A stretch of DNA of 64,000 nucleotides from Petaurus breviceps papuanus (GCA_028583685.1 JAMXIF010001253.1:79062219-79126218); one strand, 5' to 3'; positions 1 to 11,480 are shown, numbered from the stretch's first letter. Notes: a model not told the origin generated them from the sequence alone. Numbers and translations are program-made.

Positions 1-84
1 CCTCTTTGGACAAACTTGAGCTAGAGATTGTAACATTACAGTGTGAGCATACATATTTGAGTCTCCTTCCCTCAAGGACTTCCT

Positions 85-139
85 TTGATACTCACAAAAA
101 TCTTACAAGTTAGATGCTGTTATTATCTCCATTTTGGAG
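85..139 (-). mobile_element. MIR-type SINE fragment
   Basis: The stretch reads like the antisense MIR core (a ttattatctccattttg-type motif). It stops where the next SINE begins, so it is probably an old MIR cut by that insertion. Confidence 0.5.
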
Positions 140-391
140 AAGCAACTAGGTGGCACAATGGATAAAGTGTCAGGCTTGGAATCAGGAAGACTCCTCTTCC
201 TGAGTTCAAATCTAGCCTCAGACACTTACTAGCCATGTGACCCTGGGTAACTAGCTTTACCTTGTTTATCTCCCTTTCCTCATCTGTAAAATGAGCTATT
301 GAAAGAAATGGCAAACCACTCCATCATCTTTGCCAAGAAAGTTCTAAATGGGGTTAGGATGAATCAGACGTGATTGAAATAAGACAACAAC
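140..391 (+). mobile_element. MAR1/THER-type CORE-SINE
   Basis: It has a tRNA-like head (gcaactaggtggcacaatgg), then a CORE/MIR-like middle (tcatctgtaaaatgagct), then the marsupial tail 'ggcaaaccactcc...tttgccaagaaa' ending in acaacaac. This is the full three-part architecture of a metatherian CORE-SINE. It is not a tRNA gene, because the head diverges from a cloverleaf and lacks an anticodon arm I can fold with confidence. Confidence 0.85.
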
Positions 392-829
392 ATTTTCTTT
401 CTTCCCTCACATAGATCACAACTCCTCTAAAGGGAATAGCCAACCTGCTGATGAACCTCATTGACCTTAACCATGCTATTTCTGCCACAATAGTCATAAA
501 CATTGAATAAGCTCTGGCTTATCAGGATAGTGTAAATAAGAAAAACATAAAACAGGTCCCTAACATCAGGAATAGTATTGACTGTAAGGACTTGACTCCT
601 TAGATGAAGAAAAAAAGCAGGATTCATCATGAACCACAGCCAGATGAGGCATCAGTATTCCCTCACCTCTGTCCACAGTCTCTGATGACCTCACACTATG
701 TAAGGAACATGGCCCATGTTCAAAGCTTTGCTTTCTTCAGAAGACCTACTTTACAAGGGATTTGTGATCCCTTGGCATAATCTTCATACATGTCACAATG
801 TGTCATCCAGTATGGTAGACCTCTACTGG
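392..829. other. Unassigned intergenic DNA
   Basis: I recognise no repeat family, coding signal or RNA gene here. The only open frame is a short AT-biased one with no familiar motif. Confidence 0.6.
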
Positions 830-1045
830 AAAATGATAGGGTCATAGGATTTATAGTTGTCAGGGAATTTTGAAATCTTCAAGTTCAGTCCTGTCATTTC
901 ACAAACAAGGAAGGAGACCCAGGGAGGTTTAATTGCATAGCCACAGGTTCCAGAGGTGTTATATACCAGTAAAAACATCAACCAAGGTCCTTTGACTTCA
1001 AATTCATTACTAAGTCTGCTGTGCCACATTCCAAAAAGGGGATAA
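830..1045 (-). mobile_element. MIR (antisense)
   Basis: It contains the antisense MIR progression: a phrase meaning 'fall within limits of acaaggaaggagacccagg', then 'gcatagccacaggt', then the 'ctgctgtgccac' end. It is degenerate and old. Confidence 0.6.
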
Positions 1046-1054
1046 TTTATTGTA

Positions 1055-2220
1055 TGAATCATTTAATAAACATTTATTAAATGTTCACCATATGCCTGCA
1101 CTGTGTCAGATGCTGAGAATACAAAGACAAAAAACAGACAGTCCTGTACTCAAGTAATTTACTTTCTATTGGGAGAAATAATATGTGAATGATTTGTGTG
1201 TATAAATATGCATATACATATAACATATACATATGCACATGTATAATTATATAAAAAATAAAGTTTGGATGGTGCTATTGGCTAGTAAAATCAATAGAGA
1301 TCTCAGTACTTGAGCTGAGCTTTGTAGAAATATAGGGATTCCAAGAAATAGAGGTGAAGGGGGTAGTATATTCCAGACATAATGATAGCCCTTATAAAAG
1401 CATAGAGACAAAGGGATGGAATGTGGTATGTGAACAGCAACATACCCACTTCTACTGAACTGTACTATACGTGGAGGGTAATAATCTTTAATTGTAGAAA
1501 GATACGGGGTCCAGAAGTTAACAACTTTTGATTCTCAATAGAGAAATTTATATTTATCACTAGAGGTAATAATGGAGAGGCACCGGAGTTTAATGAAATG
1601 GGGAATCAATTGGTTTGGCTTGTGATTTATTAGGAGTATTTTTTTTGAAAGTTCTTTAGAGTATGAATTAGAGAAAGGAATGATTTTAAGCAGAGAAACC
1701 AATTAAGAAGTTACTGCAGTGGTTCAAGTAAGAGGTGATAAAGGATTGACTTGGGGTAGCAGCCATGGAAATGGAGAGAAGAGGGCAAATCTGAAAAATG
1801 TTGAAGAATAGACAAGATTTGTCAACTGATCTAAGATGTATTATATAGGTTGAGAGAGAATGAAAAGTGAAGGGTCATCACCTCTGAGGCTGTAAACCTG
1901 GATGACTAAAAAGAAGTGTTTGACAGAAAAAGTAATGTCCAAAAGAAGGATTAGTGGGAAAATGAATTATTTTTGGTATGCCTGAAGAACATCCAGTCTG
2001 AAATGTTTAATAGTCATATCATTATGCATGACAAAGAACTAACCTGCTTCTTGGGAACAAAGACTAAATATTGAAGAGTAGTGAGAGGTAATATCAGGGA
2101 AAAAACATGGGGCAAGATCATGAAAAATCTTAAAAGCCTGAAAGAGAGGTATGAACATCAGGCCATTGGGAGCAGCCGTCATTGCAGGTATCTGAGCCAA
2201 GGAATAAAGTAATGAAAGTG
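1055..2220 (-). mobile_element. L2 LINE, 3' region, antisense
   Basis: The left end has the reverse complement of the L2 3' tail (aataaacatttattaaatg, then 'ctgtgtcagatgctgagaatacaaag'). The rest follows the reversed L2 3'UTR and C-terminal ORF2 region: 'gtcaactgatc', 'ggatgact', 'gaacatccagtctgaaatg'. About 1.1 kb is recognisable. An AT-rich alternating stretch (1,190-1,265) lies inside. Highly diverged, so ancient. Confidence 0.7.
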
Positions 2221-2224
2221 TTGA

Positions 2225-2335
2225 TTATGATCTATATCAATTCTATTTGACAACTATTATTAAACATATGCTATGAGGTTTAATATGGTATATGGTGATA
2301 CGAAGAAAAGAAAGCTTTTAAGTATGAACAGCAAC
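2225..2335 (-). mobile_element. L2 3'-end fragment
   Basis: A second short reversed L2 tail (ctattattaaacatatgct followed by 'gatacgaagaaaag') sits immediately beyond the larger copy. It may be an independent short insertion. Confidence 0.45.
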
Positions 2336-2539
2336 AGTAATAATTTATTGTTCTTGGACAGATTATGGAGAAAGCAGAGGACATACACTACATGTACAAT
2401 AATTGTTGATCTGCAAATATAACCAGGAGTTTCAGGATTGCCTGAGCCACGTCAAAGTTTGAGCTATATTTGAAACAGCAACAAGTGAAAAGCAGGTGAT
2501 GTCACAGATTCAAGAGAATAATCTGTTGTGGTTTCATGG

Positions 2540-3105
2540 TGTGTCGTGGGGATTGTCTCAAAGAATTCAGAGTAAGACCACCTCTAATACAAGTTAGGCA
2601 TTTATTGAGGATTTATGCCCCTCAGAAGCAGGCTACTTTCCAAGAGGAGGCAGCTAGTTAGTAAAACAACACAGACAAATTTATAGGGTATTGGTACTGA
2701 TTACACAATAGAAATTATGACTATTAAAAAAGCAGGAGGGGGTTGTTAAGGCATTAGGTAATAGGGGAGGGGTCCCTTCTATGGTTCTGTGGTCAAATAT
2801 CATGTTTGTGCTGCTTTCCAGTTGGTAAGCTATTGTGCTCCTGTCTAGTCAAGATGAATAGTTTGGTATTGTGGTCCTGTCTTGGTCTAAATAGATGATT
2901 CGATTGTGGTTAAGTACAAGGACACACCTGTTCAAATATGTGAATTGAATCTGGGGCACTGGTTGAATTGAGCCTGGGGACCTGTGGTGTGGTTGAACTT
3001 AGATTGTGTAGTCAAATCAGGATATGTTTACTGTTGTTGTTCAGTGGGGCCTATGAGGAAGTTGGAATATTGGGGCTGGAGGCAGCTTTATTAGAATTCC
3101 ATCAA
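2540..3105 (-). mobile_element. Candidate fossil LTR
   Basis: The composition and plan resemble the other minus-strand LTRs here: a tgtcgtgggg-like left end and an antisense polyadenylation signal in 'gcatttattgagg' near 2,598. I could not define paired TG/CA ends or a target duplication, so an unrelated old repeat remains possible. It looks broken. Confidence 0.35.
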
Positions 3106-3106
3106 A

Positions 3107-3320
3107 TCAGGCAGGTAGGAAGAGGCCTCTTCCTGAGTTCAAATCTGGCCTCAGACACTTACTAGCTATGTAACCCTGGGTAAGTCACTTAATCCTATTT
3201 ACGTTAGTTTCCTCATCTCTAAAATGAAGTAGAGAAGGAAAGGGGAAATCATTCTAGCATCTTTGCCAAGAAAACCTCCAAATAAGGTCATGAAGAATCA
3301 ACTAAACAACAAGAAGAAAT
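3107..3320 (+). mobile_element. MAR1-type CORE-SINE
   Basis: The central tRNA-derived part (gagttcaaatctggcctcag) is followed by 'tttgccaagaaaacc' and an aacaacaag tail. The extreme 5' end is eroded and runs into the LTR-like block to the left. Confidence 0.8.
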
Positions 3321-3705
3321 TGTTAGGAAGTTTGTCCATAAATTTCCTTTTTACAACTTCTACTCATTGTACCTAGGTCTTCCTTCTAGAGCCCATCAGA
3401 TAAGTCATTCTTCTACTAGACTGTCTTTAATATAAATGAATATGGTGAGCATGTCTCCCTTATGTTTTCTCTTCTCTAGCTTAAATATCTCCACATTCTT
3501 GTAGGGATCTTCATATGGCATAAATTCAAGGCCTCTGTCTTGAATGCTTTCCTCTAGAGGTTTACCAGCTTAAATATGTCCTTTCTAAAATGTATTATCA
3601 AGAATACAGTACAATGTTCCAGATCTGGAATGACCAGGGCAGAATAGAATATGACTACAAACTTGTAGTCTTGGGGTCTCTGCCTCAAATTAACAAAGTC
3701 CAAAA

Positions 3706-3893
3706 TCACAGCTAGGCAAGTCACTTAACTATATTTGCCTCAGTTTCCTCATCTATAAAATGAGCTGGAGAAGGAAATGGCAAACCACTCCAGTATCTTT
3801 ACCAAGAAAACCCCAAATGTGGTCAGGAAGAATAGGACATGACTGAAATGATTCAACAACAACCACAACTACAACTGCAATAACAACAAGGAA
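3706..3893 (+). mobile_element. MAR1-type CORE-SINE, 5'-truncated
   Basis: It begins in the core (ggcaagtcacttaactatat), continues through 'gagaaggaaatggcaaaccac', and ends in an (AAC)n-rich tail 'caacaacaaccacaac'. It interrupts the CR1/L3 relic. Confidence 0.85.
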
Positions 3894-4349
3894 GGTTGAA
3901 TAAGTTTTGTATCATTATTGATTTATATTGAGCTTGCAGTATCAAAACTCTTAAGATCTTTTCAGATGAAGTGAAGTCAGTGTGTATCTCAATCATCTTA
4001 TATTTGTGCAGGTGATTTTTTAATACAAACACTCATCCTTATTATATTAATGCCAATTAAAAGGAAAAATTTAAGATGATCAAAAAGATATTTACTTGAA
4101 TTGAAGCAAAAGAGGAATGTTTCCCAACGGCATCATCGATTTAGCTTAGTAAACCTTCCCTGCCTCTGTGTTGCCCAAAATGATCTGAGAGTCATTGCAT
4201 CAGGAAGCAACTGGAGTTCTCAAGGTCTTTTTGTATGAAGCAATAAGGAAGTCACATCACTGACCCAAACTTTATCCCACTGAACCAATTAAATCTAAGA
4301 ATCATTTGTAATATGTTTTAAACTAAAGATTAAAAAATGGAAATATCAG

Positions 4350-4536
4350 GGGCGGCTAGGTGGCGCAGTGAGTAAAGCACCGACCCCAGAGTCAGGAGGA
4401 CCTGAGTTTGTTCTCACCTCAGAGACCTGAGTTTGGTTCCCCCCTCAGACACTTAACACCCACACAAAAAACTTAGCCGTGCAACCTTGGGCAAATTACT
4501 TAATCCCAATTGTCCTCCAAAAAGGCCAAAAAAAAT
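4350..4536 (+). mobile_element. WSINE-type tRNA-derived SINE
   Basis: The head 'ggcggctaggtggcgcagtg' with 'aaagcaccgaccccagagtc', and the 3' 'cccaattgtcctccaaaa' with an A-rich tail, define this SINE. A second partial copy of 'gacctgagttt' in the middle suggests a small internal duplication. Note the 'cttaacacccacaca' segment, the same site where another copy (44,263) carries a long (CA)n run. Confidence 0.9.
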
Positions 4537-4609
4537 AGAAATACCAACTAGAAAAAGCAATATTTTACCCCTCCCCATTATGCAAGTTAGATTAGATTTT
4601 CCTTAAAAG

Positions 4610-4613
4610 GTAT

Positions 4614-4684
<71 letters not shown>
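4610..4684. repeat. (TA)n microsatellite
   Basis: About 75 bp of nearly pure TA with single-base interruptions, next to a SINE A-tail region. Confidence 0.95.
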
Positions 4685-4686
<2 letters not shown>

Positions 4687-4689
4687 GCC

Positions 4690-5590
4690 AACTAAAGGCT
4701 TGGTTGGCTCAGAGGACTAAAGGTTCAGACAGTTGACTTCACTTCCTCATCAGCTTGGTAGAAAGCAGTCATGAGCAGATCCAGGGATGATCTGATGCTT
4801 TTCTGGTAAATCACAATGGATAACTTAGGCAAGGGTGTTTTTTTTTTAACTGAATCAATTAGAGGTACTTTTCAAAGTGGATTTTTTCAAAGACATCACT
4901 GACTCCATTTTAGTCTGTATTCATCATTTTGCTGTTTATGGCTCCTGCATGAACCATAGGACTACTGACAACAGCTGGTTCCCTTCAGCAGCTTCTTTCC
5001 TCCACTAATTGATGCAAAAAGACTTAATTGACAGAAAACTAGGACTTCAGCAGCCTAAAAAATGTTCTCCAACTAGTCTGAGAGGTGATGGGTAGTTCAC
5101 TTTTAATTTAATGTAAAAAAGACATATCCCTTTTCAATCTCATATAGCTAATAATTTTCCTTAATGAGCACTTTTTTCTTTCTTTGTATAACCACCTGCA
5201 GTCTAATGGGCAGTCATATTTTTTCTTTGTCTCATGTAATGCATAAATATTACTATATGATGAATATTTCTATTGGAGTATGTCACACTCTGAGTAAAGA
5301 AACTGCAGTAAAATCTTTCTCTGAATCATGCTCACTTATTGACAGCGGCTAGTCAGTGACCTAAAAAAAAATTATGGAACAGTGTCCTCGATGCCTATCT
5401 TTGTTGAATCCTTTTGCTAAGGCTAAGCAGTTCTCTTTTTTGTTAACTCTTGAATGACCTGTGTCTCAGGAACTCATTTTGTTCTGTTATTGAAAGTAAA
5501 CTACCAAGAAATGCTCTGAGTAAAGCCCAGACCAAAACATCACTATTACCCACTATATCTCTCTCTCAACTTTAAGCATTTTTAGATTTC
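4690..5590. other. Unassigned DNA inside the CR1/L3 span
   Basis: No clear family match. By position it may contain decayed CR1/L3 sequence, but I cannot see its motifs. Confidence 0.5.
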
Positions 5591-6030
5591 ATAATCATGC
5601 CATCCATTTCTTCTAGATAATTGATAACGTTAAGTGGCACAGACCAAGCATAGGTCCCTAGGCCACCTCAGTGGATAAATCCATTCAAATTGATAACAAA
5701 TTTCTAATGACTACTGTTTGTAACTAAGCATTCAAATAGGTTGGAAGCCACCTAATCATAGAGGCCCTTATCTCTGCACCTTTTTTACAAGAAACAACTT
5801 GAGACTTCATCAAATTATTTGCCAATATCTAAATTAAATTCTACCTATCATATTTACCTGTCTAATAGCCCTGTCAAAAAGGAACTATTAGTCCAGCAAG
5901 ACCTATTTTTGATGAAGTCATGCCGATTTTTTCTAATGACTTCCTCCTTTTCTAGATAGTCACTAACTCATTTTAGGATTTTGGCAGGAATCTTAGTCAA
6001 GCTTCAAACCTCCAGTTTGCAGATTCCATT

Positions 6031-6424
6031 TAGAAAGATTTTCTCAGCTTAAGCCAATCATGCAGAACACAGCTTCAAACTGTTAAAAAAAAAAGTCAAC
6101 AAGATGTTTAAATGGTATAGAGAATATCTGTGACACTCCCCAGGTTGTTGACTTAAGAGAAAATGAGAGACATACATCCATCATCTAAACTCTCAACAGC
6201 TTAATATTATGAGTACAATAAAATGACTCACTTAACAAAACTTTATTTCATTTCACCCTGGTAAATGACAACACAGTAGAAGCAGCAATTGTGGGGGGAG
6301 GGGGTGAAGGGGAAGATATTAAGTTGGTCTTCCTCTTTTTGGAAAGTGAGGATCCACCGCTCTTTAGAGTTCAAGGATGAGTGAGTGTTGGAGTGTAAAT
6401 GAGAGTGGGGCAGGTAGACTCAGG
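6031..6424. other. Unassigned intergenic DNA
   Basis: Contains a G-rich patch (about 6,290-6,315) but no recognisable element or gene. Confidence 0.55.
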
Positions 6425-6520
6425 GGGCAGAAATGATTAACACTGGTCAAGTCACTTAAACTCTTAGTTTCAGTTTCCTATTCTGTAAAATGGGGGCAAT
6501 AATAGTACCTATTTTCCCTA
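6425..6520 (+). mobile_element. MIR fragment
   Basis: Sense MIR core: 'ggtcaagtcacttaaact', 'tcagtttccta', 'tgtaaaatgggggcaataat'. Confidence 0.65.
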
Positions 6521-6524
6521 GTTT

Positions 6525-7185
6525 CTCTTCTTCCTACTCTCAGCTTATATTCTAAAGAAAATTTTTGATACATTTGCTGTATGCTCACTCTTCTCCCTTC
6601 CTCCTTATCTCTCATCACTAGATGCCGTCTGCCACTATCTCCTTCACATGTCTCTCGCAAAAAAGAGGTAGCCTTACTTCTAAGCAAGGCAAACCCTTCT
6701 ATCCACACAAGTGATCTTATTTCATTCCATCTCCTCCAATAAATTATTCCCTCTGTCTCCTGAATTCTATCATTTATCATCAATCTTTATCTACTGGATC
6801 CTTCCCTACTGTCTACAAATATGCCCATGTCTCCTTCATCCTTGAAAAAATAAAATCAATTATCCCTTCTGTCCCCTCATCCAATATCTCTTTTGCCAAA
6901 CCCTTGAAAAGTCCACCTAGAATAGATGCCTTCATCTTCAATCTTCTCATTCTCTTCTTAAAAAAAAACCCTGTAATCCTGATTCCAACTTCATTATTCC
7001 ACTGAAACTGTTCTTTCCTTGATACTCTCTTCCCTCTAGGATTTTGGGACTCAACTTTCCCTTGGTTCTACTATGTATCTAATCGCTTCTCATTCTCCTT
7101 TACTGAATCTTCAACCAGATCATACCCTCTAACTGTTGGTGTCTGATAGCATTCTGTTCTGAACCTTCTTCTCTTCTGACTCTAT
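6525..7185 (+). mobile_element. L2 LINE, ORF2 region
   Basis: This follows the stretch of L2 just before the reverse transcriptase B/C motifs. Its end, 'ctaactgttggtgtctgat...cttctcttctgactctatacagg', corresponds to the L2 peptide 'VPQGSVLGPLLFSLYTG', now degraded. It is old and joins an oppositely oriented L2 copy at about 7,185. Confidence 0.6.
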
Positions 7186-7224
7186 ACAGGATAAATTGGA
7201 TGATTAGAAGAGGGAAGGCACTAG

Positions 7225-7880
7225 TGAAGAGGTTATCCATAAAGAGGGTTAGGGTTGCTCTGGAGACCCCAAAATACCAACACACCAGGTCTTGCCAAAT
7301 GAATTCAACTTAAGTCTTCTCAGCCAAAGAAAAGTAAAGTTTATTAAAATTTCATTTGTGTTAGACACAGAGTAAGCCTGTGCTAGGTCATTCTATGGCG
7401 CTCTCACCATTCTATGGTACTCTTGCTATTCTATGGAGCTCACCCACGTGGCATTCTATGGTACTCTCACAAATATGAAGACAGGGTGGGGTCTTATATA
7501 CAGAAGGTTGTGGGAGGAATCTAAGGGTGGTCTAGGGGAGGAGTTTGGGGAGGGTCTTCAGGAGGAGTTAATGAGGTCAATGAGTGATTAAGGGTGGAAA
7601 GTTGCTGGAGGCCACCTGGAGACCACAAACAATGGTGGGCTAGGCCAGTTTGGGTGGGAAGTAGATGAACAATGCAAGGCTAGGCTAGTAACTAGGCTAG
7701 ACTTAGTAGTTAGTAACTATGCTAGAGGTCTGGCCCCAGACACAATATAAGGTTTATTGCCTCATGCAAATGCCTCACCAAATGAGACAATTTAATCAAA
7801 GTCCAAGGGAGGTTCCCAGAGCCTGTACCTCAAGGACTCAAGGAAAGCTCAAGGGGGCTCCCAGAGCCCATACCTCATAA
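7225..7880 (-). mobile_element. Solo LTR, ERV1-like (fossil)
   Basis: The left end is tgaagagg, then comes the block 'ctggagaccccaaaatacc' shared by every LTR of this family in the window. An antisense polyadenylation signal ('gtttattaaa') lies near 7,340. A perfect 4-bp direct repeat, ctag, flanks it (7,221-7,224 and 7,881-7,884) and the flanks rejoin into continuous L2. A 4-bp duplication suits class I ERVs. It is the same subfamily as the LTR at 53,312. Moderately old and broken. Confidence 0.85.
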
Positions 7881-8204
7881 CTAGAATTAAGAAGGGTTGG
7901 GGAAGGTGGGGAAGGCTTCCTTTAGAAGGTGGGATTTTAGCTGGAACTTAAAGGAAGCCAGGGAAGTGGGTAGGCAGAATAAAGAGGGAAGAACATTCTA
8001 GGCATGAGTGACAGTTGGAGAAAATGCTTAGAAATGAGGAATAGAATGTCTAGTACAGAAAAATTCAGGAACTCAGTGTCACTGTGTTAAAGAGTACCTG
8101 GTAGGGAGTAAGGCATAAGCAAATTGGAAAAATAGGAAGAGGCTAGGTTATTAAGAACTTTGAAGGGTAAACAGATCATTTTGTTTTGATCCTAGAGGTG
8201 ACAG

Positions 8205-8854
8205 AGTATATTTAAGCCAAGCCCCTGGCCCCAAAAGAATTTGGGTTCCATTTGTTTGAGGGGGAAATGATGGGGTACAGGCTCTGGAACCCCCCTTGAA
8301 CTCTCCCTGAATCTTCTCACTTGATTTAGTGTTCTCCTGAGGCTATAATCCCCCAAATGGCCTTTCTTTATAGCTATGCCCAATTCTCTGTTACCCTTAA
8401 CCTAGCCTAGCCCTCCATTATCTGTTATCTCCTGATCACCTTCAGCTACTTCCCATACTTGATCCTATCTAAAACCCCATTCTCTTGGTTCCTGGCTTCC
8501 AACTTCTAATCCCACCAGCCTACTGGGCCTCCCCATCAAGACCCTCCCTAGACCCCTCCTCCAATCACCCCAAACTACTTGGCCAACCCTAGATCCCTCC
8601 CACAATCTTTCTATATATAAGATTCATCTCAGCCTCCATGAAGGTGCTGAGAGTCAAACTGACCCATTAGAGTTACCAATCGTCACATTGGTTAAGCATC
8701 TAGTCACTACTGAGATTCCTTAGGAGTCTGGCCAGTATGGCAAATGTTTAATAAACCTCGTTTTCCTTTGGCTGAAAGAAGGCTTGAGTCAAATTCATTT
8801 GGGCAGGACCCACAAGTCGCTATTTTGGGGTCCCAGCACCCATAAACCTCAACA
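8205..8854 (+). mobile_element. ERV1-like 3' LTR with short internal stub (fossil)
   Basis: 8,205-8,267 is a remnant of retroviral internal DNA ending in a polypurine tract (gagggggaaa). The LTR follows at 8,268 (tgatgggg) and ends at 8,854 (cctcaaca). A TATA-like tatatataag lies near 8,612, and aataaa lies at about 8,750. The stub matches DNA beside the LTR at 53,870 in the opposite orientation. The rest of the element is gone. Confidence 0.8.
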
Positions 8855-9003
8855 TAGGCATAAAGAGTCACTGAAGGTTAGTGAATAGGGGAGTGGCATA
8901 GTTATACTCTGCTTTAGGAAAATCACTTTGGTGGCTAAAAGGAGGATCAACTGAAGCCTGGAGAGACTTGAAATAGGCAGAAGCACCAGCAGGCCTGAAT
9001 ACT

Positions 9004-9722
9004 AGTCCTCCAGGCTTGCAACAGTTAACTACCTCCCTTGACTTCTCATTATCTCTTACTCCCCATATTCAATCTCTTGCCAAGACCTGTCGATTTTACC
9101 TTCCTAACATCTTTCAAATAAGTCTCTTTCTCTTCTTTGATGCTACCACCACCCTGGTACAGACCCTTATCACCTAATAGTTAAATGTTTCAAAAGGCAG
9201 CTGATGGATCTGCCTGGTCCAGTCTCCCTGCTCCAGTCCACCCTCCATTAAGCCACTGAAGTGATTTTCCAAAAGTATGGGTCATACCTTATTACCCCCT
9301 ACTCAATAAACTCCAATTGCTCCCTATAATTTCTAGGATCAAATACAAAATGCTGTTTGATGTCCAAAACCCTTTTTAACCTAGCACCCTACTACCTTTC
9401 CAGTCTTCTGACTTACTACCTGCCAAGTACTTTCTGACCTGCCCTCATCCCCTGGCTTTTCTAGTATCCCTCAGTTCCCAAATAAAATCTCAACTTTTGC
9501 AGGAAGCCTGTCCCAGGACCCCCAAATTCTAGTGCTCCCCTCTGTAAATTAGTTTCTATTTATAACTTGTTTGTATATATGTGTTTATTTATTATCTTTC
9601 CTATTATATTTTGAGCTCTTTGAAGGCAAGGACTTGCTCTGACAGGCAAGGACTCTGTCTTTTGCCTCTTTTTTGTATCTTTAGCTTATCAAGTTGGCAC
9701 TTAATAAATATTTATTGATTTC
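9004..9722 (+). mobile_element. L2 LINE, 3' end
   Basis: Sense L2 C-terminal ORF2 and 3'UTR: 'actcaataaactccaattg', 'gatcaaatacaaaatgctg', 'ctacctttccagtcttctg', 'gaagcctgtcccagga', 'gagctctttgaaggcaagga', closing with 'cacttaataaatatttattg'. The aligned order is nearly complete for about 0.7 kb. Ancient. Confidence 0.8.
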
Positions 9723-9724
9723 CT

Positions 9725-9825
9725 GAGGATTATTGGAGAATCAAATGAGATAATTAAAACACTTTGTAAACCTTAAAGGGCTTATAAATGCTAGCTATTG
9801 TAGTTGTTCTGATGTCAATGAGAGA
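9725..9825 (+). mobile_element. MIR 3' fragment
   Basis: 'caaatgagataattaaaac' followed by 'ctttgtaaaccttaaaggg' and 'aatgctagctatt' is the MIR 3' half. Confidence 0.6.
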
Positions 9826-10544
9826 ATCAGGAAGAATAAGGCATAACTAGAACGCTGCCACTATAAAGGAATGCTTTCTAAAGGAAGAAAGTTATATGGT
9901 ACCTATTTTCATTTCCTTGATTTCTATCACTTTTGTTCATAGTACATTTGCCCAGAAAGACTTCATAATGACTCCTTTGCATTAAAACTACTGATAACTA
10001 CTCCACTTCCCTTCTTTGGAAGATGGCAGTCTTGGGGTATTTTTTTGTTTTGTTTTTTGTTTTTTGTTATTCTGATGGTCTTATTACTCCACAACTGATT
10101 TGCCTTAGTGTGTCTACTGATTTACAGCTTCCAATTAAAGCTGAGTCTAGGCCCTCTTTCCTCTGGACGGTTCTTCCCTCAGGCCCTGCCAATTGCGTTT
10201 AATTACTAGAGCAAACCCCCTAATGACTGCAGATTTGATAGGGAGGAAGTTAGGTAATTCTGAAGGTGATAGAGTATACAGTAACAGAAACTAAGGCAGG
10301 AATTGATGAGCAGCTAAAACAGAAGATGCCAGGGAAGCCTATGGAAATCAATGCTCAGAAATTCAAGTTAGAAGACCAGGTAAACAGAGCTTGCCACATG
10401 GCAAACATCTACCTGTGGTTTTCTTTTGATGGAATACAGAGGTGTGCCACCTAGGACTCCAATAGTACTGTAATCAAGCAGTTCTGCTGGTTCACTGTGA
10501 CCTTAATGGGGGCTAATGCTTTTCCCAGAAGTAGACATTGTGGT
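9826..10544. other. Unassigned DNA with one non-repeat open frame
   Basis: No repeat family is recognised. A T-rich run lies at 10,036-10,066. An open frame on the plus strand (10,266-10,454, 62 residues) has ordinary amino-acid composition and a gaccag/gtaaac step inside it that resembles a 5' splice site. I recognise no protein. This is too weak to call an exon. Confidence 0.4.
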
Positions 10545-10725
10545 TCTGTGGCTTGATTTAGGGTAAGGACACCTGAGTTATATTCAATATCTGCCACTTT
10601 TCTGTGTCCTTGGGCAAGTCATTTAAGCCTATGTGAGACTCAATTTCCTCATCTATAAAATCTGGACTTGATCTCTGTCTTTCTTTTTAGCTCTAAATCT
10701 CTGATTCTAAATTGACAGCAACAAA
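10545..10725 (+). mobile_element. MIR3-type SINE
   Basis: Sense MIR3: 'cttgggcaagtcatttaagc', 'caatttcctcatctataaaa', then the MIR3-specific ending 'gctctaaatctctgattcta'. Confidence 0.7.
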
Positions 10726-11340
10726 ATTTGATGGATGGCAAGGAAGAATAAAACCAAAGCACTTTAATAGCACAGCAGTATGAGGCTCTTTAGTGCTGGG
10801 ACTTAAGTCCTAAATATTTCCATAATCCCTGAGGGCATGATCTTATTATGCCACACTGTAATAATAATGCCTCTTCATAGTTATAGCCCAAAACTATTTT
10901 TAAAAGGTTTGAATTATATCTAGAATTTGTCTCTTACATAGGGAAGGATCTAGGTGATTTCTTTCAGAAGGATTCCTCTTTAAAATCCTGAAAATGCATA
11001 TTAAAAAATAAAAGGTTCAGTATAGGAATTAGCTTCAGTTATCTAAGTATATGGAAATATTTACTCACTTATGATGCCAAGGAAATGAAGCATTATTATA
11101 CATAATTATTTAATTTGAATATTAGATATTAGCACATTTAGGATGATAGAATTAAAGCTGAAAGGTATGTTAGAGACAATCTAGTTGAACCTCATTAGAT
11201 TGAATAAATTGTATGTAGTAACACTTCATTACTTGGATCACAAGTGAATAAGTCTCTCCATCCTGAAACTAAATCAGTTAAGAGGATGAACTACAGAAAT
11301 TCTATGAAAAATTTGATGAGATTCTCCAAACCAAAACAAT
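10726..11340. other. Unassigned DNA with a MIR scrap
   Basis: 11,130-11,215 resembles antisense MIR (atagaattaaagctgaaagg). The remainder is AT-rich and unassigned. Confidence 0.45.
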
Positions 11341-11344
11341 CCTT

Positions 11345-11345
11345 A

Positions 11346-11388
<43 letters not shown>

Positions 11389-11480
11389 CCTCTCTCCCCC
11401 CCCCCCCCCCCCCCCCCTTCTCTACTTCTCCTTCTCTTAGTTTCCCTCTCTCTTTCCTTCCTTTCCTCCCCACATCTACA
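11345..11480. repeat. (TC)n then poly-C tract
   Basis: A run of TC dinucleotides (about 11,349-11,384) passes through CCCTC units into about 21 consecutive C, then pyrimidine-rich sequence. Long open frames on both strands here are low-complexity artefacts. Confidence 0.95.

Larger units (their letters stand above)
3345..6030 (-). mobile_element. CR1/L3-type LINE relic, interrupted
   Basis: Three separated blocks (about 3,345-3,660, 3,895-4,030 and 5,600-6,030) read in order as the antisense of an ancient CR1/L3 LINE. Landmarks are 'catatggcataaattcaaggc', 'tccagatctggaatgaccag', 'ttgagcttgcagt', 'ttttgatgaagtcatgcc' and 'ttggcaggaatcttagtcaag'. Two SINEs and an AT microsatellite interrupt it. 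The reverse transcriptase reading frame is no longer recognisable. The CR1-group call rests on remembered consensus phrases. Confidence 0.6.
7185..9003 (-). mobile_element. L2 LINE antisense, split by two LTR insertions
   Basis: Reversed L2 3' sequence runs from 'acaggataaattgg' through 'gagggaaggcactag' (left of the first LTR), 'gaaggcttcctttagaaggt' (7,900), 'aggctaggttattaagaact' (8,140), and on to 'ggggagtggcatag' and 'ctttaggaaaatcactttgg' (8,890-8,940). The pieces are collinear once the LTRs at 7,225-7,880 and 8,205-8,854 are set aside. Confidence 0.75.
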
